Source: Candidatus Uabimicrobium amorphum (GTDB lineage: Bacteria; Planctomycetota; Uabimicrobiia; Uabimicrobiales; Uabimicrobiaceae). Taken from it: DNA of 64,000 nt. Positions within the stretch are counted from its first letter, which is position 1. Each line of letters starts with the position of its first letter. Below, in pieces: positions 36,027 through 46,200 of this stretch. The notes beneath the pieces were generated by a model, which saw nothing but the letters and a program-made list of their open reading frames with translations, had not been told where the DNA came from and made no database searches. Made by a program: the position numbers and the translations under genes. The stretch spans positions 2,294,001 to 2,358,000 of the forward strand of contig NZ_AP019860.1 in NCBI RefSeq assembly GCF_009002475.1, read 5' to 3'.

Positions 36027-36384
36027 TTGTCCATCCTACATTTCAAAATCACTATTTTGATTCGTACTACAAATGCCTACATAGTAAATTGAGCTATGCT
36101 TTTAAAAGCAATTTGTATGCCACAGTATTTTTAAAATGATGGATGACTATCTAAAGGCGAAAGGTAAATGAGATTTGTATGCGATGGTCGTTTTGTAAGT
36201 CCTAATACATTTTTTGAAATTATTTTTTTTATATTAACAGTGTTAATTTCTGAGGTAATTTGAAGTAGAAAAATACGGAGAGGTGAAGATTTTTTGTTTG
36301 ATATGCGAACATGTTAGAATAATTTTGCGGTATATTTTTTGTAACAGTCACAAAACCACATTACAGGATGTGGTTTTATGCGTT
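36027..36384. promoter_or_regulatory. 358-bp intergenic region with a 15-bp perfect dyad
   Basis: No gene. ATTAACA-G-TGTTAAT at 36233-36247 is a perfect palindrome around one base, the size and shape of a repressor or activator half-site pair. It lies 207 bases upstream of the binding-protein start and beyond the kinase gene's terminator hairpin, so it most likely concerns the import operon. The rest is AT-rich with no clear element. Confidence 0.4.
36352..36377 (-). terminator. Hairpin terminator of the roadblock-kinase gene
   Basis: A perfect 10-bp stem (AAAACCACAT / ATGTGGTTTT) with a 6-base loop lies 7 bases beyond the stop of the kinase gene on the minus strand. The stem ends in four T on either strand. 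Confidence 0.75.
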
Positions 36385-37695
36385 TTACTCTTCTTCAAAA
36401 TACTTTTTTATCTTAATGCCTTGTGTTGTTGAATTTGCTTTTCTTTTTTTCATCATGCGTGTAACAACTTTTTGAAGATTAGTTGTTTTTCTTTCTTTGA
36501 GGTGACGAAGCGCCATGCACACTTCTTCGATACTTTGGTAACGCTTTTCCGGCTGTTTGTTCATCATTTTACAAATCACTTCGGAAAACATTACAGGTAA
36601 CTCAATATTCTTTTCGTGAGGTGGAACGACATCCTTGTGGATGTGCGCCATGAGTGTTGCCATACTCGTCGGAGTCTCGAATGGAGGAACACCCGTTGTA
36701 AGGTGATATAATGTTGCTCCGAGACTATATATATCAGATGTTTGGTTAAGAGGTTCTCCCATACATTGTTCTGGTGACATGTATAGGGGCGTACCTATAA
36801 TAGAGCCTTTTTTGGTTTCTTCTTGGTCAGGATTTATTTGATGAATGCTTCCAAAATCCACCAAAATGGGTATTCCGGTACTTTTCTCAATAATGATGTT
36901 TGATGGTTTAATATCACGGTGCACTACTTTGAGTTTGTGCACTTCTTCTAGGCCAGAACAGATCTCAATAGCCACGGATAGGGCGATGTTAAATGGAATA
37001 GATTCTCTAGCGAGAATATTTTCCAAGTTTTCACCTTCAATGTAGCGCATAATCAAAAAGTGGAAACCCGATTCGTGACCGAGGTTAATAATTTTGGCGA
37101 TGTTGGGATGCTCTATTTTTGCCAAAATTCGACCTTCTTGTACGAAACGCTGAATGGCCTCACTATCTTCATGCGTATTTAAAACTTTTATCGCTACTTT
37201 CATCCCCATATTAATGTGGATACCTTTGTAGACTTTTCCGGCGCCACCCTTACCGATCAAAGCTCCGACCAAACATCCCCCGACTGTTTTATGATTGATG
37301 GAACTTACGTGCTCTCTTGTGGTACTTAAAACGGAGCTTGTTGTTTGTGCTTGGTCAGAAAAAGCGTGGCGTTCAATTTTGCTCAAAATGGGTTTACACG
37401 CAATTCCAAAAAGTTTGCTATTAAAAAAACTATCCACAATAACAATTAGATAGCCGTTCGCAAACTTCTGCACAATAATACTTTGGTTTTTATATGCAAA
37501 GTTGACACATTCTGCCCCATAAGAACTATGTATAACATCGCAACAATTCACAACGCTCTCGATTGTTGCCTTAAGATGATCACCCACTTCTATATCACTA
37601 AACGTGTAAACCAACTCGTTCTCGTGATACAGAAATACATCCTGTATACCTTGTAACTTTTTTATGGGGGATAAAATTTGTTCCAAGGACGCCAT
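36385..37695 (-). CDS. Ser/Thr protein kinase with N-terminal roadblock/LC7-like domain
   Basis: 436 residues. Residues 1-110 have the roadblock/LC7 pattern (LSPIKKLQGIQDVFLYHENE, SIIVQKFANGYLIVIVDS, NSKLFGIACKPILSKIE). The kinase domain spans about 138-405: GKGGAGKVYKG loop, VAIKVL lysine, HRDIKPSNII, DFGSIHQ, and GTPLYMSPEQ. No membrane helix, so it is soluble. A stand-alone roadblock protein is encoded 105 bases upstream on the same strand, so the two roadblock domains may heterodimerise and control the kinase (inference). Kinase residues are intact. Confidence 0.9.
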   Translation of the reverse strand: MASLEQILSPIKKLQGIQDVFLYHENELVYTFSDIEVGDHLKATIESVVNCCDVIHSSYGAECVNFAYKNQSIIVQKFANGYLIVIVDSFFNSKLFGIACKPILSKIERHAFSDQAQTTSSVLSTTREHVSSINHKTVGGCLVGALIGKGGAGKVYKGIHINMGMKVAIKVLNTHEDSEAIQRFVQEGRILAKIEHPNIAKIINLGHESGFHFLIMRYIEGENLENILARESIPFNIALSVAIEICSGLEEVHKLKVVHRDIKPSNIIIEKSTGIPILVDFGSIHQINPDQEETKKGSIIGTPLYMSPEQCMGEPLNQTSDIYSLGATLYHLTTGVPPFETPTSMATLMAHIHKDVVPPHEKNIELPVMFSEVICKMMNKQPEKRYQSIEEVCMALRHLKERKTTNLQKVVTRMMKKRKANSTTQGIKIKKYFEEE

Positions 37696-37800
37696 ACAAT
37701 TTCCTTAAAGATTCCTAAATTCTGTAAGTTATACTACGATAATAATACAATAGTTCCGTAATAAAAAGCAACTACCTAATTCACAAATTGAATAAATTTG

Positions 37801-38124
37801 TCACTGCAACATTTGTTCTAGATAAGAAAGATATTTACTATCGGAAACATTCTTGTCCAGCATTGCGAGAAGTAAAAAACCTTTTTGTTCGGTAACCACA
37901 CATTTGTATGAACCGTGTTCAAAGGCAATATGGCGAAAAGAGGATAGTCCAAATTCAGTTCCCATTTGCAAAGCACTCTGATGCAAAAAAGAACACATCA
38001 CAGCCTCATCTTCATTGTTTTCACTACTTGAAGCAAGAATATTGCCTTGTAAGTCTGCTACGAGCATATGGTGTATATATGGTAGCCGTAAGTTTTTTTG
38101 TATAAATTTTTGGTAATCATTCAT
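37801..38124 (-). CDS. Stand-alone roadblock/LC7 domain protein (MglB-like)
   Basis: 107 residues from ATG 38124; the open frame continues to 38214 but overlaps the acylase gene. The whole chain is one roadblock fold: MLVADLQGNILASSSENNED, a central helix, YKCVVTEQKGFLLLAMLDKN, and a C-terminal helix. Such proteins form dimers and often regulate small GTPases in bacteria; no MglA-type GTPase gene lies in the window. It starts 11 bases after the acylase stop and is followed by the roadblock-kinase gene, which suggests a signalling pair. Confidence 0.78.
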   Translation of the reverse strand: MNDYQKFIQKNLRLPYIHHMLVADLQGNILASSSENNEDEAVMCSFLHQSALQMGTEFGLSSFRHIAFEHGSYKCVVTEQKGFLLLAMLDKNVSDSKYLSYLEQMLQ

Positions 38125-38135
38125 AATAAGGTACT

Positions 38136-40310
38136 CTACGTAAACAAGTTGGAAATGAATTTCGCTTCGTCTTCGAGAAAAGGATCTATGTACTTGTAGC
38201 GCTGCGTGCGCCACATGTCAACTTCTGATGTGTAGTAAAGAGAAAAACGTCGGTCACTTGGTCCACCGAGCAGGTGGCTCATAATTCCCATCGTGCTCAT
38301 GTCGACAATCATACGTAAAGACGGTACAAAACTTGTTTTTCGCCCACCACTTTGATAAAGTTGTCCTTGCTGTATAGTAGCTCTTCCACCAGCGATATCT
38401 ACTGGACCATAATCAAATCCCAACCATTTGAGTTTGCCCGAGAAAAAAATATTGGTCAATTCTATTTTTTGTTCCCAAGATTGAATGTCTTTCTGTGTAA
38501 GTTGTAAAAGGCTCTTCTCAAAAGCTTCTTTAAAAATTTGTGCTTGGGTTTTTCCTGCAAACCAACGGCTAGATTTTTGTAATAAGATATTATCAAAATT
38601 ACCGAAGAAATCTATAAAAATACCCGTTTGTTCGCGAAGAAAAGCAAATACTTTTTCTCCCCCCATTTTCGCGAATACATCATAAAACAGTTGCGCATAA
38701 AATTTTTCGAATAACCATGCACCTTTTGCTTGAAAATTATATTGGCAATTCCACCTTTTTAATTCCTTTTCTGCGGGACAAGCCACCATAACAGGCTTGA
38801 GTATCTTCATAAACTCTTGTGCTTGCAGAGAAAAAACATTGTGTTGTATTTTGATACAATCTGCCGAAGAAACCTCGGTGGATTTTTCGAGTATTTTTGC
38901 GATCATGTCGGCACGATAACTACCCATACACAAATTGATCGGAGAAGTTTTACCTAAATGATTGAGGTTGTTATTTGCGGTGGCGATAAATTGTTGCGGT
39001 GGATTTAGTGAACGCGGTAAATCTTCGTGCACATAAAAACCTTGCCAATCGTTTTGCGAAAAACGACCATCTGCGGGATAGAGTCCTGACCAATTGCGCA
39101 CAGGACACAAACCGGACATCTGATAGGCAATATTTTCAAAATCAGCGATCACCCAATTAAACGGTACTTCTAGCTGCCCAAGAATATCCATCATTTGTGG
39201 TGCAGAAGTCACAAATAAATTAGAAAACATCGCACTAAGAGAACGTGCACCAGTATTCTCACCGCACGCCCATTTACTGGCAAGGTAACACCCTGCGACG
39301 TTGGGATCTCCATCTAAAACCCCATGTTCATTTTCGTAATAGCAAACTTCATGTGCTTTTTTCTTGCGATAAATCACCTCGGTTCTTTTGTGAAACGCAT
39401 GCCATTTCTCATCTTTATAGTATTCGCCGTTTTTACATGTCTCCACCCATGAATCCAGGCTATCCATAAACGCGTATGTCGCTCCCCAAGACACACTATT
39501 ATTGCGTCCAATTAAAATCCCAGGAATACCGGGCATCCCTGCCCCAGCTAAATAACTAGATCCACATTTCAACAGCATTTCCTGCCATACATTCGGCAGA
39601 CGATTTCCTTCTAGATGAGGGTCGTTCGCTAGAATGGGGTGTCCCGAAAGAGTCTTACGACCATGGATCACCCAATTATTCGAAGCAATTGCCGGGGAAA
39701 TTCCCGATAGCCACGCAATATCTTGAGAAACGAAAGTTTCGTGTAACCGCACCTTTTTAATAAGCTCTACATCTATTCCTTGTAGCTGACCAGGAAATAG
39801 TTCTTCTAAATACGTTAGCGGAACATCGTTTTGTATTAAACTCACCACCAAGTTTTCCATTTCGGCCTGCGATTGTTGCAAATTTAAATAACTAATCATG
39901 CGCATTAATAATACGCTGTCTTCCATTTTCCAAGGTTCAACACGCACGCCAAGCAATCGAAATTCCCATGGAATTTTTTCACGAAAAGCACAATTGATTC
40001 CTTTGCACCATGCTGTAAACTTGGCGAGATTTTCTGCGGACATTTTTTGTAACTCCTGTTCGCAGTCTTTTTGCCAATTCATGCGTCGAAAAAAAACATC
40101 GGCTTTCCAGGTTTCCTCGCTATCCTTCAACAATTCACAAATACGACCTTGTCCAACGATACGCGTAAAGATCATTTGCATACCGCGATCTACCGCTTGC
40201 GCATAACCATTGCCAAAATACATATCTTCTTCATTATTTGCCTCGACACACAGTACACCATTCTTCAATCTTTGGAGCAGAAGCTTTTCTTTATAAAATA
40301 AGTTTTTCAT
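38136..40310 (-). CDS. Penicillin acylase family (Ntn hydrolase, peptidase S45) protein
   Basis: 724 residues, close to the family's usual precursor size. The autocatalytic cleavage site and N-terminal nucleophile are at Ser210 in AIASNNWVIHG, followed by the family block GHPILANDPHLEGNRLP and GMPGIPGILIGRNNSVSWG. These enzymes hydrolyse amide bonds of beta-lactams or of acyl-homoserine lactones. Unlike most family members there is no obvious signal peptide (MKNLFYKEKLLLQRLKNG), so it may be cytosolic. First gene of the acylase-roadblock-kinase group. The 281 bases upstream are AT-rich without a recognisable gene. Confidence 0.9.
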   Translation of the reverse strand: MKNLFYKEKLLLQRLKNGVLCVEANNEEDMYFGNGYAQAVDRGMQMIFTRIVGQGRICELLKDSEETWKADVFFRRMNWQKDCEQELQKMSAENLAKFTAWCKGINCAFREKIPWEFRLLGVRVEPWKMEDSVLLMRMISYLNLQQSQAEMENLVVSLIQNDVPLTYLEELFPGQLQGIDVELIKKVRLHETFVSQDIAWLSGISPAIASNNWVIHGRKTLSGHPILANDPHLEGNRLPNVWQEMLLKCGSSYLAGAGMPGIPGILIGRNNSVSWGATYAFMDSLDSWVETCKNGEYYKDEKWHAFHKRTEVIYRKKKAHEVCYYENEHGVLDGDPNVAGCYLASKWACGENTGARSLSAMFSNLFVTSAPQMMDILGQLEVPFNWVIADFENIAYQMSGLCPVRNWSGLYPADGRFSQNDWQGFYVHEDLPRSLNPPQQFIATANNNLNHLGKTSPINLCMGSYRADMIAKILEKSTEVSSADCIKIQHNVFSLQAQEFMKILKPVMVACPAEKELKRWNCQYNFQAKGAWLFEKFYAQLFYDVFAKMGGEKVFAFLREQTGIFIDFFGNFDNILLQKSSRWFAGKTQAQIFKEAFEKSLLQLTQKDIQSWEQKIELTNIFFSGKLKWLGFDYGPVDIAGGRATIQQGQLYQSGGRKTSFVPSLRMIVDMSTMGIMSHLLGGPSDRRFSLYYTSEVDMWRTQRYKYIDPFLEDEAKFISNLFT

Positions 40311-40591
40311 GAAATTTTCCTTGCCAAAAATTTTACTAAAGCGGTATTTTTCTGAAAAAAATGTCTTAATTGTAGTGATATTGTTGCATTATCAATATAT
40401 AATATATTCTACTTAAAACGCTTCACTTTCGCCTTTAATATAAAATATAATCTACAAATATATTCTTTTTAAGTTTTTTAAAGTTAAAACAGGTTAAAGA
40501 TGGTGTATTCGCAAAAATAAAATACTAATTGTAGTCATAATGCCAAACAAACACCACATAGAGCCGTTTTCACATATAGATAAGGGCAGCA

Positions 40592-42046
40592 ATGGATAAA
40601 ATACTATACATAATAATATCGACTATATGTTTGATCGCATGTAGTCCCTATGATGTCCGCGATCATAGTAAAGCTCCGCAGTCAATACCTATATCATACC
40701 ACAACACCAATAATGGAGAAAAACAAATAGGGTACTGGTGGGAAGAATTTGCTGATGGAGACTTAAATAATATCGTTGACCAAGCACTACTCCAAAATTT
40801 TGAGGTAAAACAAGCATGGCATCGCTTACGGCAAGCGGCGGCCATTATTAACATAGATCGTTCCCAATTATACCCTCAGGTAGAAGTCCGCACAGGTGGA
40901 ACCTACAATCGCTTTGAAGATAGTGAAGACCAGGGGTTTGGTGCCTTTGGAGGTGGTTTTGGCGGCGGTGGCGGTGGAGGTGCATTCGCCTTTAACCAAG
41001 AGCGCTACTTTTTTAACGCAGGATTATCTTTTGAAGTCGACCTATGGAAGCGTATTTCTTCACAAGTGAAAGCATCGCGTTTACGTTACGAAGCTGGTAA
41101 AGAAGATATAAAGCAAACGATGCTGCTTTTGAGTGCAACCATAGTGGAAACATGGTTTACCGCGCAAGAACAACAAGCGGCACTGCATCTTTTAAACAAC
41201 CAAATTGAAGTAGCGACGACTTTACTCGAACTTACAGAATTGCGCTTTGGCTTAGGAAGAGGTTCCGCTGTTGATGTGTTACAACAACGCCAGCAACTTG
41301 CGGCTTTAGAAGGACAAATACCTGGTGCGCGTTCTCTACTAAAAACGTCCTTACAACAGCTAGCGGTTCTTATGGGCTTACCTCCGGGAAAATTAGATGT
41401 CAAAACTTCCGGCTATTTACCAGAGCTTCCTCCTTTTCCCAATGTCATTGACCCCAAAATGCTCATGTATAACCGACCAGATTTGCGATCCATCATGTTG
41501 CAACTCCAAGCGGCAGAATATGAGATTGCCGTGGCTGTCGCTGATCGTTTACCACGGTTTGTCATCACTCCGTCTTATGAATGGGCCACAACAAAAATTT
41601 CTACATTCTTCCACCAGGAAATCCTAAATATTATCGGTAACCTAACGGCACCGATCTTTGACGGTGGAAGAAGAGAAGAAGAAGTGGAAAGACGCAAGGC
41701 CGTTGTCGATGAAATAGCTAACCGCCTTGCCGATACTTACTTGAAGGCACTTCTTGAAATTGAAAATGCATTTGTCCAAGAAAAAGAACAGCTAAAATTG
41801 ATGGCCAATATCAAACAACAAATCGCCTTAGCTCAAAAAACGTTAGAAGAATCCAAATCGCGTTACGTCAATGGTCTAAACGATTACCTTACCGTAATTG
41901 TCGCTTTGCAAAATTTACAAAATCTACAAAGACAACAAATCGCGCAACAGCGAAATTTACTTCTGATTCGTGCCCAGTTGTATAGAGCAATGGGAGGAAA
42001 CTGGCTACAGAATTCACTGGTAAATTTACAGGAGGAAATGAAGTGA
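40592..42046 (+). CDS. Outer-membrane efflux lipoprotein (TolC/NodT-type OMF), system 3
   Basis: 484 residues with lipoprotein signal MDKILYIIISTICLIAC. Two outer-membrane efflux repeats are seen, each with long coiled helices (AWHRLRQAAAIINIDRSQLY, TELRFGLGRGSAVDVLQQRQ, ESKSRYVNGLNDYLTVIVAL). A glycine-rich insertion (GFGAFGGGFGGGGGGGAFAF) replaces part of the first beta-strand loop. It forms the outer-membrane duct for the adaptor and RND permease encoded next; its stop overlaps the adaptor start by 4 bases. AAGGG lies 6 bases before the ATG. Confidence 0.93.
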   Translation: MDKILYIIISTICLIACSPYDVRDHSKAPQSIPISYHNTNNGEKQIGYWWEEFADGDLNNIVDQALLQNFEVKQAWHRLRQAAAIINIDRSQLYPQVEVRTGGTYNRFEDSEDQGFGAFGGGFGGGGGGGAFAFNQERYFFNAGLSFEVDLWKRISSQVKASRLRYEAGKEDIKQTMLLLSATIVETWFTAQEQQAALHLLNNQIEVATTLLELTELRFGLGRGSAVDVLQQRQQLAALEGQIPGARSLLKTSLQQLAVLMGLPPGKLDVKTSGYLPELPPFPNVIDPKMLMYNRPDLRSIMLQLQAAEYEIAVAVADRLPRFVITPSYEWATTKISTFFHQEILNIIGNLTAPIFDGGRREEEVERRKAVVDEIANRLADTYLKALLEIENAFVQEKEQLKLMANIKQQIALAQKTLEESKSRYVNGLNDYLTVIVALQNLQNLQRQQIAQQRNLLLIRAQLYRAMGGNWLQNSLVNLQEEMK

Positions 42047-43242
42047 AAAAAGTCATGCGTTATGCTCTAAAACTTACTTACATTCTTATCGTACAAATAG
42101 CCCTTCCTGTGGGAATTATCATGGGGAGTATGCATTATGCCAAAAAAATTATCGCCTCAAAGCCAAAGGCATCGCGAAAAGAGCAAGTAAAAAGCAAAGT
42201 TGTGGTAAAAACCATCACAGTGACCCCACAACGCAAACGCAACATAGTTAGTGGCTACGGTACGATGCAAGCATATCGTCGCCTTAGTGTGCGTCCTCAA
42301 GTGAGTGGCAATGTCGTATGGCAAAACCCCAAACTTCTTGTCGGTCAAGTCATCGCAAAGGGCGAAGACATTCTACGCATTGACAAACGCGAATTTGAAA
42401 TTCGTTACCAACAAGAACAAGCCAATCTCGTCCGAGCGCAATTTGAGTTGAAGGTAGAAGAAGGTAACCAAGTAGTCGCGGCACGTGAATGGGAACTATT
42501 AGGTGAAACGGTTTCCAGTAAAGTAGACTCGGACCTAGCACTGCGTAAACCACATTTAAAAGAAAAACAAGCCGCGGTAATGGCGGCCGAAAACAGCGTA
42601 AAGCGTGCCAAGTTAGATTTAGAAAGAACGATCATCGCCGCCCCGTTTTCCGCTATTGTCATTGATGAATCTGTGGAGGTGGGGCAACTTGTCAATTCAC
42701 AAAATTCCATTGCCACCGTTGCTGACGTCAATGCTTTTTGGGTCCGCGTAAACATACCCGTTGAGCAACTATCGCAAATCGTCATTCCCCCCAGCCAAGA
42801 ACAAACAGGTTCCAAAGCGCGTATCATTCAAAATATGGGAAGAGGAAAACCAAACGTACGCAACGGGCACGTCATAGGTATTCTTGGAGATCTTGATCCT
42901 CAAGGACGCATGGCGCGCGTGCTAGTAAAAGTCGATGATGCCTTAGGACGTAGTAGCCAAAAAAAGCCCATGTTGATCGGCTCATATGTCAAGGTAGATA
43001 TTCAGGGCAAAGCCACAAAAAACCTATATAAAATTCCGCGTTATGCACTACACCAAAACAACGAAGTTTGGATAAAAAACGCACGCAATCAACTCGAAAT
43101 ACGTATCGTCAAAGTGGCATTTGGTAACGACGACTTTATTTTTGTAGAGGGCCTAAAAGACAACGAACGTGTGATCGTCAGTAATCTATCCGTCGCGATG
43201 TCAGGAATGCTACTGGAAGAAGCGGGTAACAACAATGAGTAA
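42043..43242 (+). CDS. RND efflux periplasmic adaptor (HlyD/MFP), system 3
   Basis: 399 residues starting at GTG 42043, with AGGAGG about 8 bases upstream; the GTGA overlap with the OMF stop indicates coupling. One N-terminal membrane helix, then lipoyl halves (VRPQVSGNVVWQNPKLLVGQ and TIIAAPFSAIVIDESVEVGQ) around a short helical hairpin, then beta-barrel and C-terminal domains. The hairpin is much shorter than in the system 2 adaptor. Middle gene of a complete tripartite operon. Confidence 0.93.
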   Translation: MKKVMRYALKLTYILIVQIALPVGIIMGSMHYAKKIIASKPKASRKEQVKSKVVVKTITVTPQRKRNIVSGYGTMQAYRRLSVRPQVSGNVVWQNPKLLVGQVIAKGEDILRIDKREFEIRYQQEQANLVRAQFELKVEEGNQVVAAREWELLGETVSSKVDSDLALRKPHLKEKQAAVMAAENSVKRAKLDLERTIIAAPFSAIVIDESVEVGQLVNSQNSIATVADVNAFWVRVNIPVEQLSQIVIPPSQEQTGSKARIIQNMGRGKPNVRNGHVIGILGDLDPQGRMARVLVKVDDALGRSSQKKPMLIGSYVKVDIQGKATKNLYKIPRYALHQNNEVWIKNARNQLEIRIVKVAFGNDDFIFVEGLKDNERVIVSNLSVAMSGMLLEEAGNNNE

Positions 43243-46200
43243 CGAAAAAAAACTCAGCGGTCCCATTGCATGGATGACGCGCAACCATGTAGCGGCAAAC
43301 TTACTCATGGGCATATTTATTCTCGGCGGAGCCATTGTCGGCTTCGGAGTAAAGCAAGAAGTATTTCCCGAGTTTGTTAGTGAAAGAGTCAACATTGAAA
43401 TTACCTATCCCGGAGCAAGTCCCGAAGAGGTAGAGCAAGGCATTATACTGGCGATCGAAGACTCGATCCAAGGTTTAGATGGTGTCAAAACCACTTTATC
43501 CAACGCCTTCGAAAGTCGTGCACAAATTACCGCAACACTTCTCAATGGCGCTGACGCCAGTAAGGCCTTACAGGACATCAAAAATGCCGTGGACCGCATC
43601 CAAACATTTCCGGAAGATGCAGAGCGTCCCATTGTCAGCTTAATAGAAGCACGTAATCAAGTTCTCTCCGTCATGGTATATGGAGAACAAGAAGAGTATC
43701 GCCTCCGTGAAATTGCCGAACAAATACGCGATGGTCTTTTACAAGAAAAAGGCATCACCTTAGTTACGTTAAGCGCAGCAAGGCCTTTTGAAATTGCCAT
43801 CGAAATTCCACAACAACAATTGCGCCGCTATAACCTAAGCTTGGGGCAAGTCTCCGCCAAAGTACGCGCCTTTGCCTTGGAGTTACCCGGCGGTGGAATA
43901 AAAACCAAAGGTGGCGAAATCCTACTGCGCACACAAGAGCGCAAAGATTACGCCCAAGAATACGCAAATATTCCCATCGTAGTAGATCCCAATGGAAGCG
44001 TTGTCTATCTGAAGGACATCGCCATAATTCGCGATCAATTTGCTGAAACCGACGAAGAAGCTTCCTACAATGGCAAACGCGCCATCGAAATTCAAGTCTT
44101 TCGTGTGGGGAGTGAAACCCCGCAAAGCGTTTCACGCGTCGCCAACAAATATGTAAAACAAGTGCGCAGCGGCCTTCCACAAGATGTGAAGCTCGCGGTG
44201 TGGAACGATCGCTCGGAAGTATACAAAGATCGCATGTACCTACTACTCAAAAACGCTGGAATTGGTCTTATTTTGGTACTCATGTTATTAGGACTATTTC
44301 TCGACCCGCGTCTAGCGTTTTGGGTCACACTGGGTATTCCCATCTCGGTACTAGGTTCTTTCTTATTTATTCCCTTCACTGGTGCCTCCATCAACATGAT
44401 TTCTCTATTCGCGTTCATCGTTACGCTGGGAATTATCGTTGACGACGCCGTAATTGTCGGAGAAAACGTCTATGAGAAGCGTCAACAAGGTCTTGGATTT
44501 ATGGATGCCGCTATTCTAGGGGCAAAAGGAATGACTCTTCCGGTATGCTTCGCAGTATTGACAAACATCGCCGCGTTCTTACCACTATTTTTTGTACCCG
44601 GAGACAGTGGAAATCTCTTTAAACAAATACCCGCCATCGTTGTATCAGTGTTCATCGTTTCCTTGGTGGAGTCACTGTTTGTTCTCCCTGCGCACTTATC
44701 GCACAAAGACAAACCCAATGTCTTCTGGTTTGTTTTAGCAATCCCTAGCAAAATTTTTAGTCGCATTATGATCTTTGCCGCCAACAAACTCCATGCTCCA
44801 CTTGTACGGCTTTGTGTGAGACATCGCTATACCACACTGTCGGTTGCTATTGCCATACTCATTCTTTCGGTCAGTTTGGTCATTGGCGGCCGTATTCCCT
44901 TTACCTTTATGCCAAAAATTAGCTCGGATCGCGTCACCGCACAGGTACAACTGCCCTTTGGCATTGCCATTGAAGACTCGCGTAAAATCAAAGATATCTT
45001 AGTGGAAAAAGCTCGCGAAGTCATCGCCAACAACGGCGGAGAGAAAATTGTACGTGGTATCTATGCCAAAATAGGTTCGGCCATCGGAGGTTTTGGACCT
45101 GGAGTACGTGGTGGAGGAGTCACGGGTAGTCATTTAGTCGGAGTGCAGGTGTACCTAGTCACTGCGTCAAAACGCGATGTCACCAGCCAAGATTTTGCCA
45201 GACAATGGCGTGAACTTACCCAAGGACTTCCTAATGTACAAACCATTAGCTTTGACTCCAGCATAGGGAACAGTTCTGGGGCAGCAATTCAAGTGGAGCT
45301 CAGTCACCGCTCGCGGAAAATTTTAGAAACCGCTTCCGAGGAGTTAGCAAAAATCGTCGGTACTTACGACGGAGCAAAAGACATTGACGACGGCGTTTCG
45401 CAAGGAAAACCGCAAATCAATTTCAAACTACGCCCCGAAGCCGCCAGCTTAAACCTAACGGCCAATGATGTCGCCATACAAATACGCGGTGCTTTCTTTG
45501 GTATAGAATCACTAAGACAACAACGTGGTCGCAATGAAGTAAAAGTGATGGTACGCTTTCCTCTAGAAGAGCGACAAACATACAATACATTGGAACAAAT
45601 GGTGATACGCACTCCCGGTGGTATAGAAGTGCCACTAATGGAGGTAGTGGAACTGCGCTACGACTACGCCTACACCGAAATCAATCGCCGTGATGGACGC
45701 CGTATTATTTCCGTAACCGGAGACGTAGATTCCAAACAAGGTAACGCCAACAATATCATGGGAGAAATCGTCGCCAACGAAATCCCCAGGCTACAGAAAA
45801 AATACCAAGGGCTCACCTACTCTCTAGAAGGTGAACAAGCGGCACAAAGGGAATCTCTCGACTTCTTAAAAATCGGCTTTATCTTTGCGTTAATGGCCAT
45901 CTATGCTCTTTTGGCGATTTCTTTTGCTAGCTACTACCAGCCATTCTTAGTGATGTTTTGTATACCGTTTGGTATCATTGGTGCCATTTGGGGACACGTA
46001 TTCTTAGGTTTCGGTCTAAGTCTCATTAGCATGTTCGGCCTAATCGCCCTAACCGGAGTAGTGGTAAACGACTCCCTAGTACTCATTGTAGCTGCCAACG
46101 AATTTCGCTACGGAGAAAATCTAACCGCAAAAGAATCCATAGTACGCGCCTCCGTACGTAGATTGCGTCCGATTCTCCTAACCTCATTAACCACGTTTTT

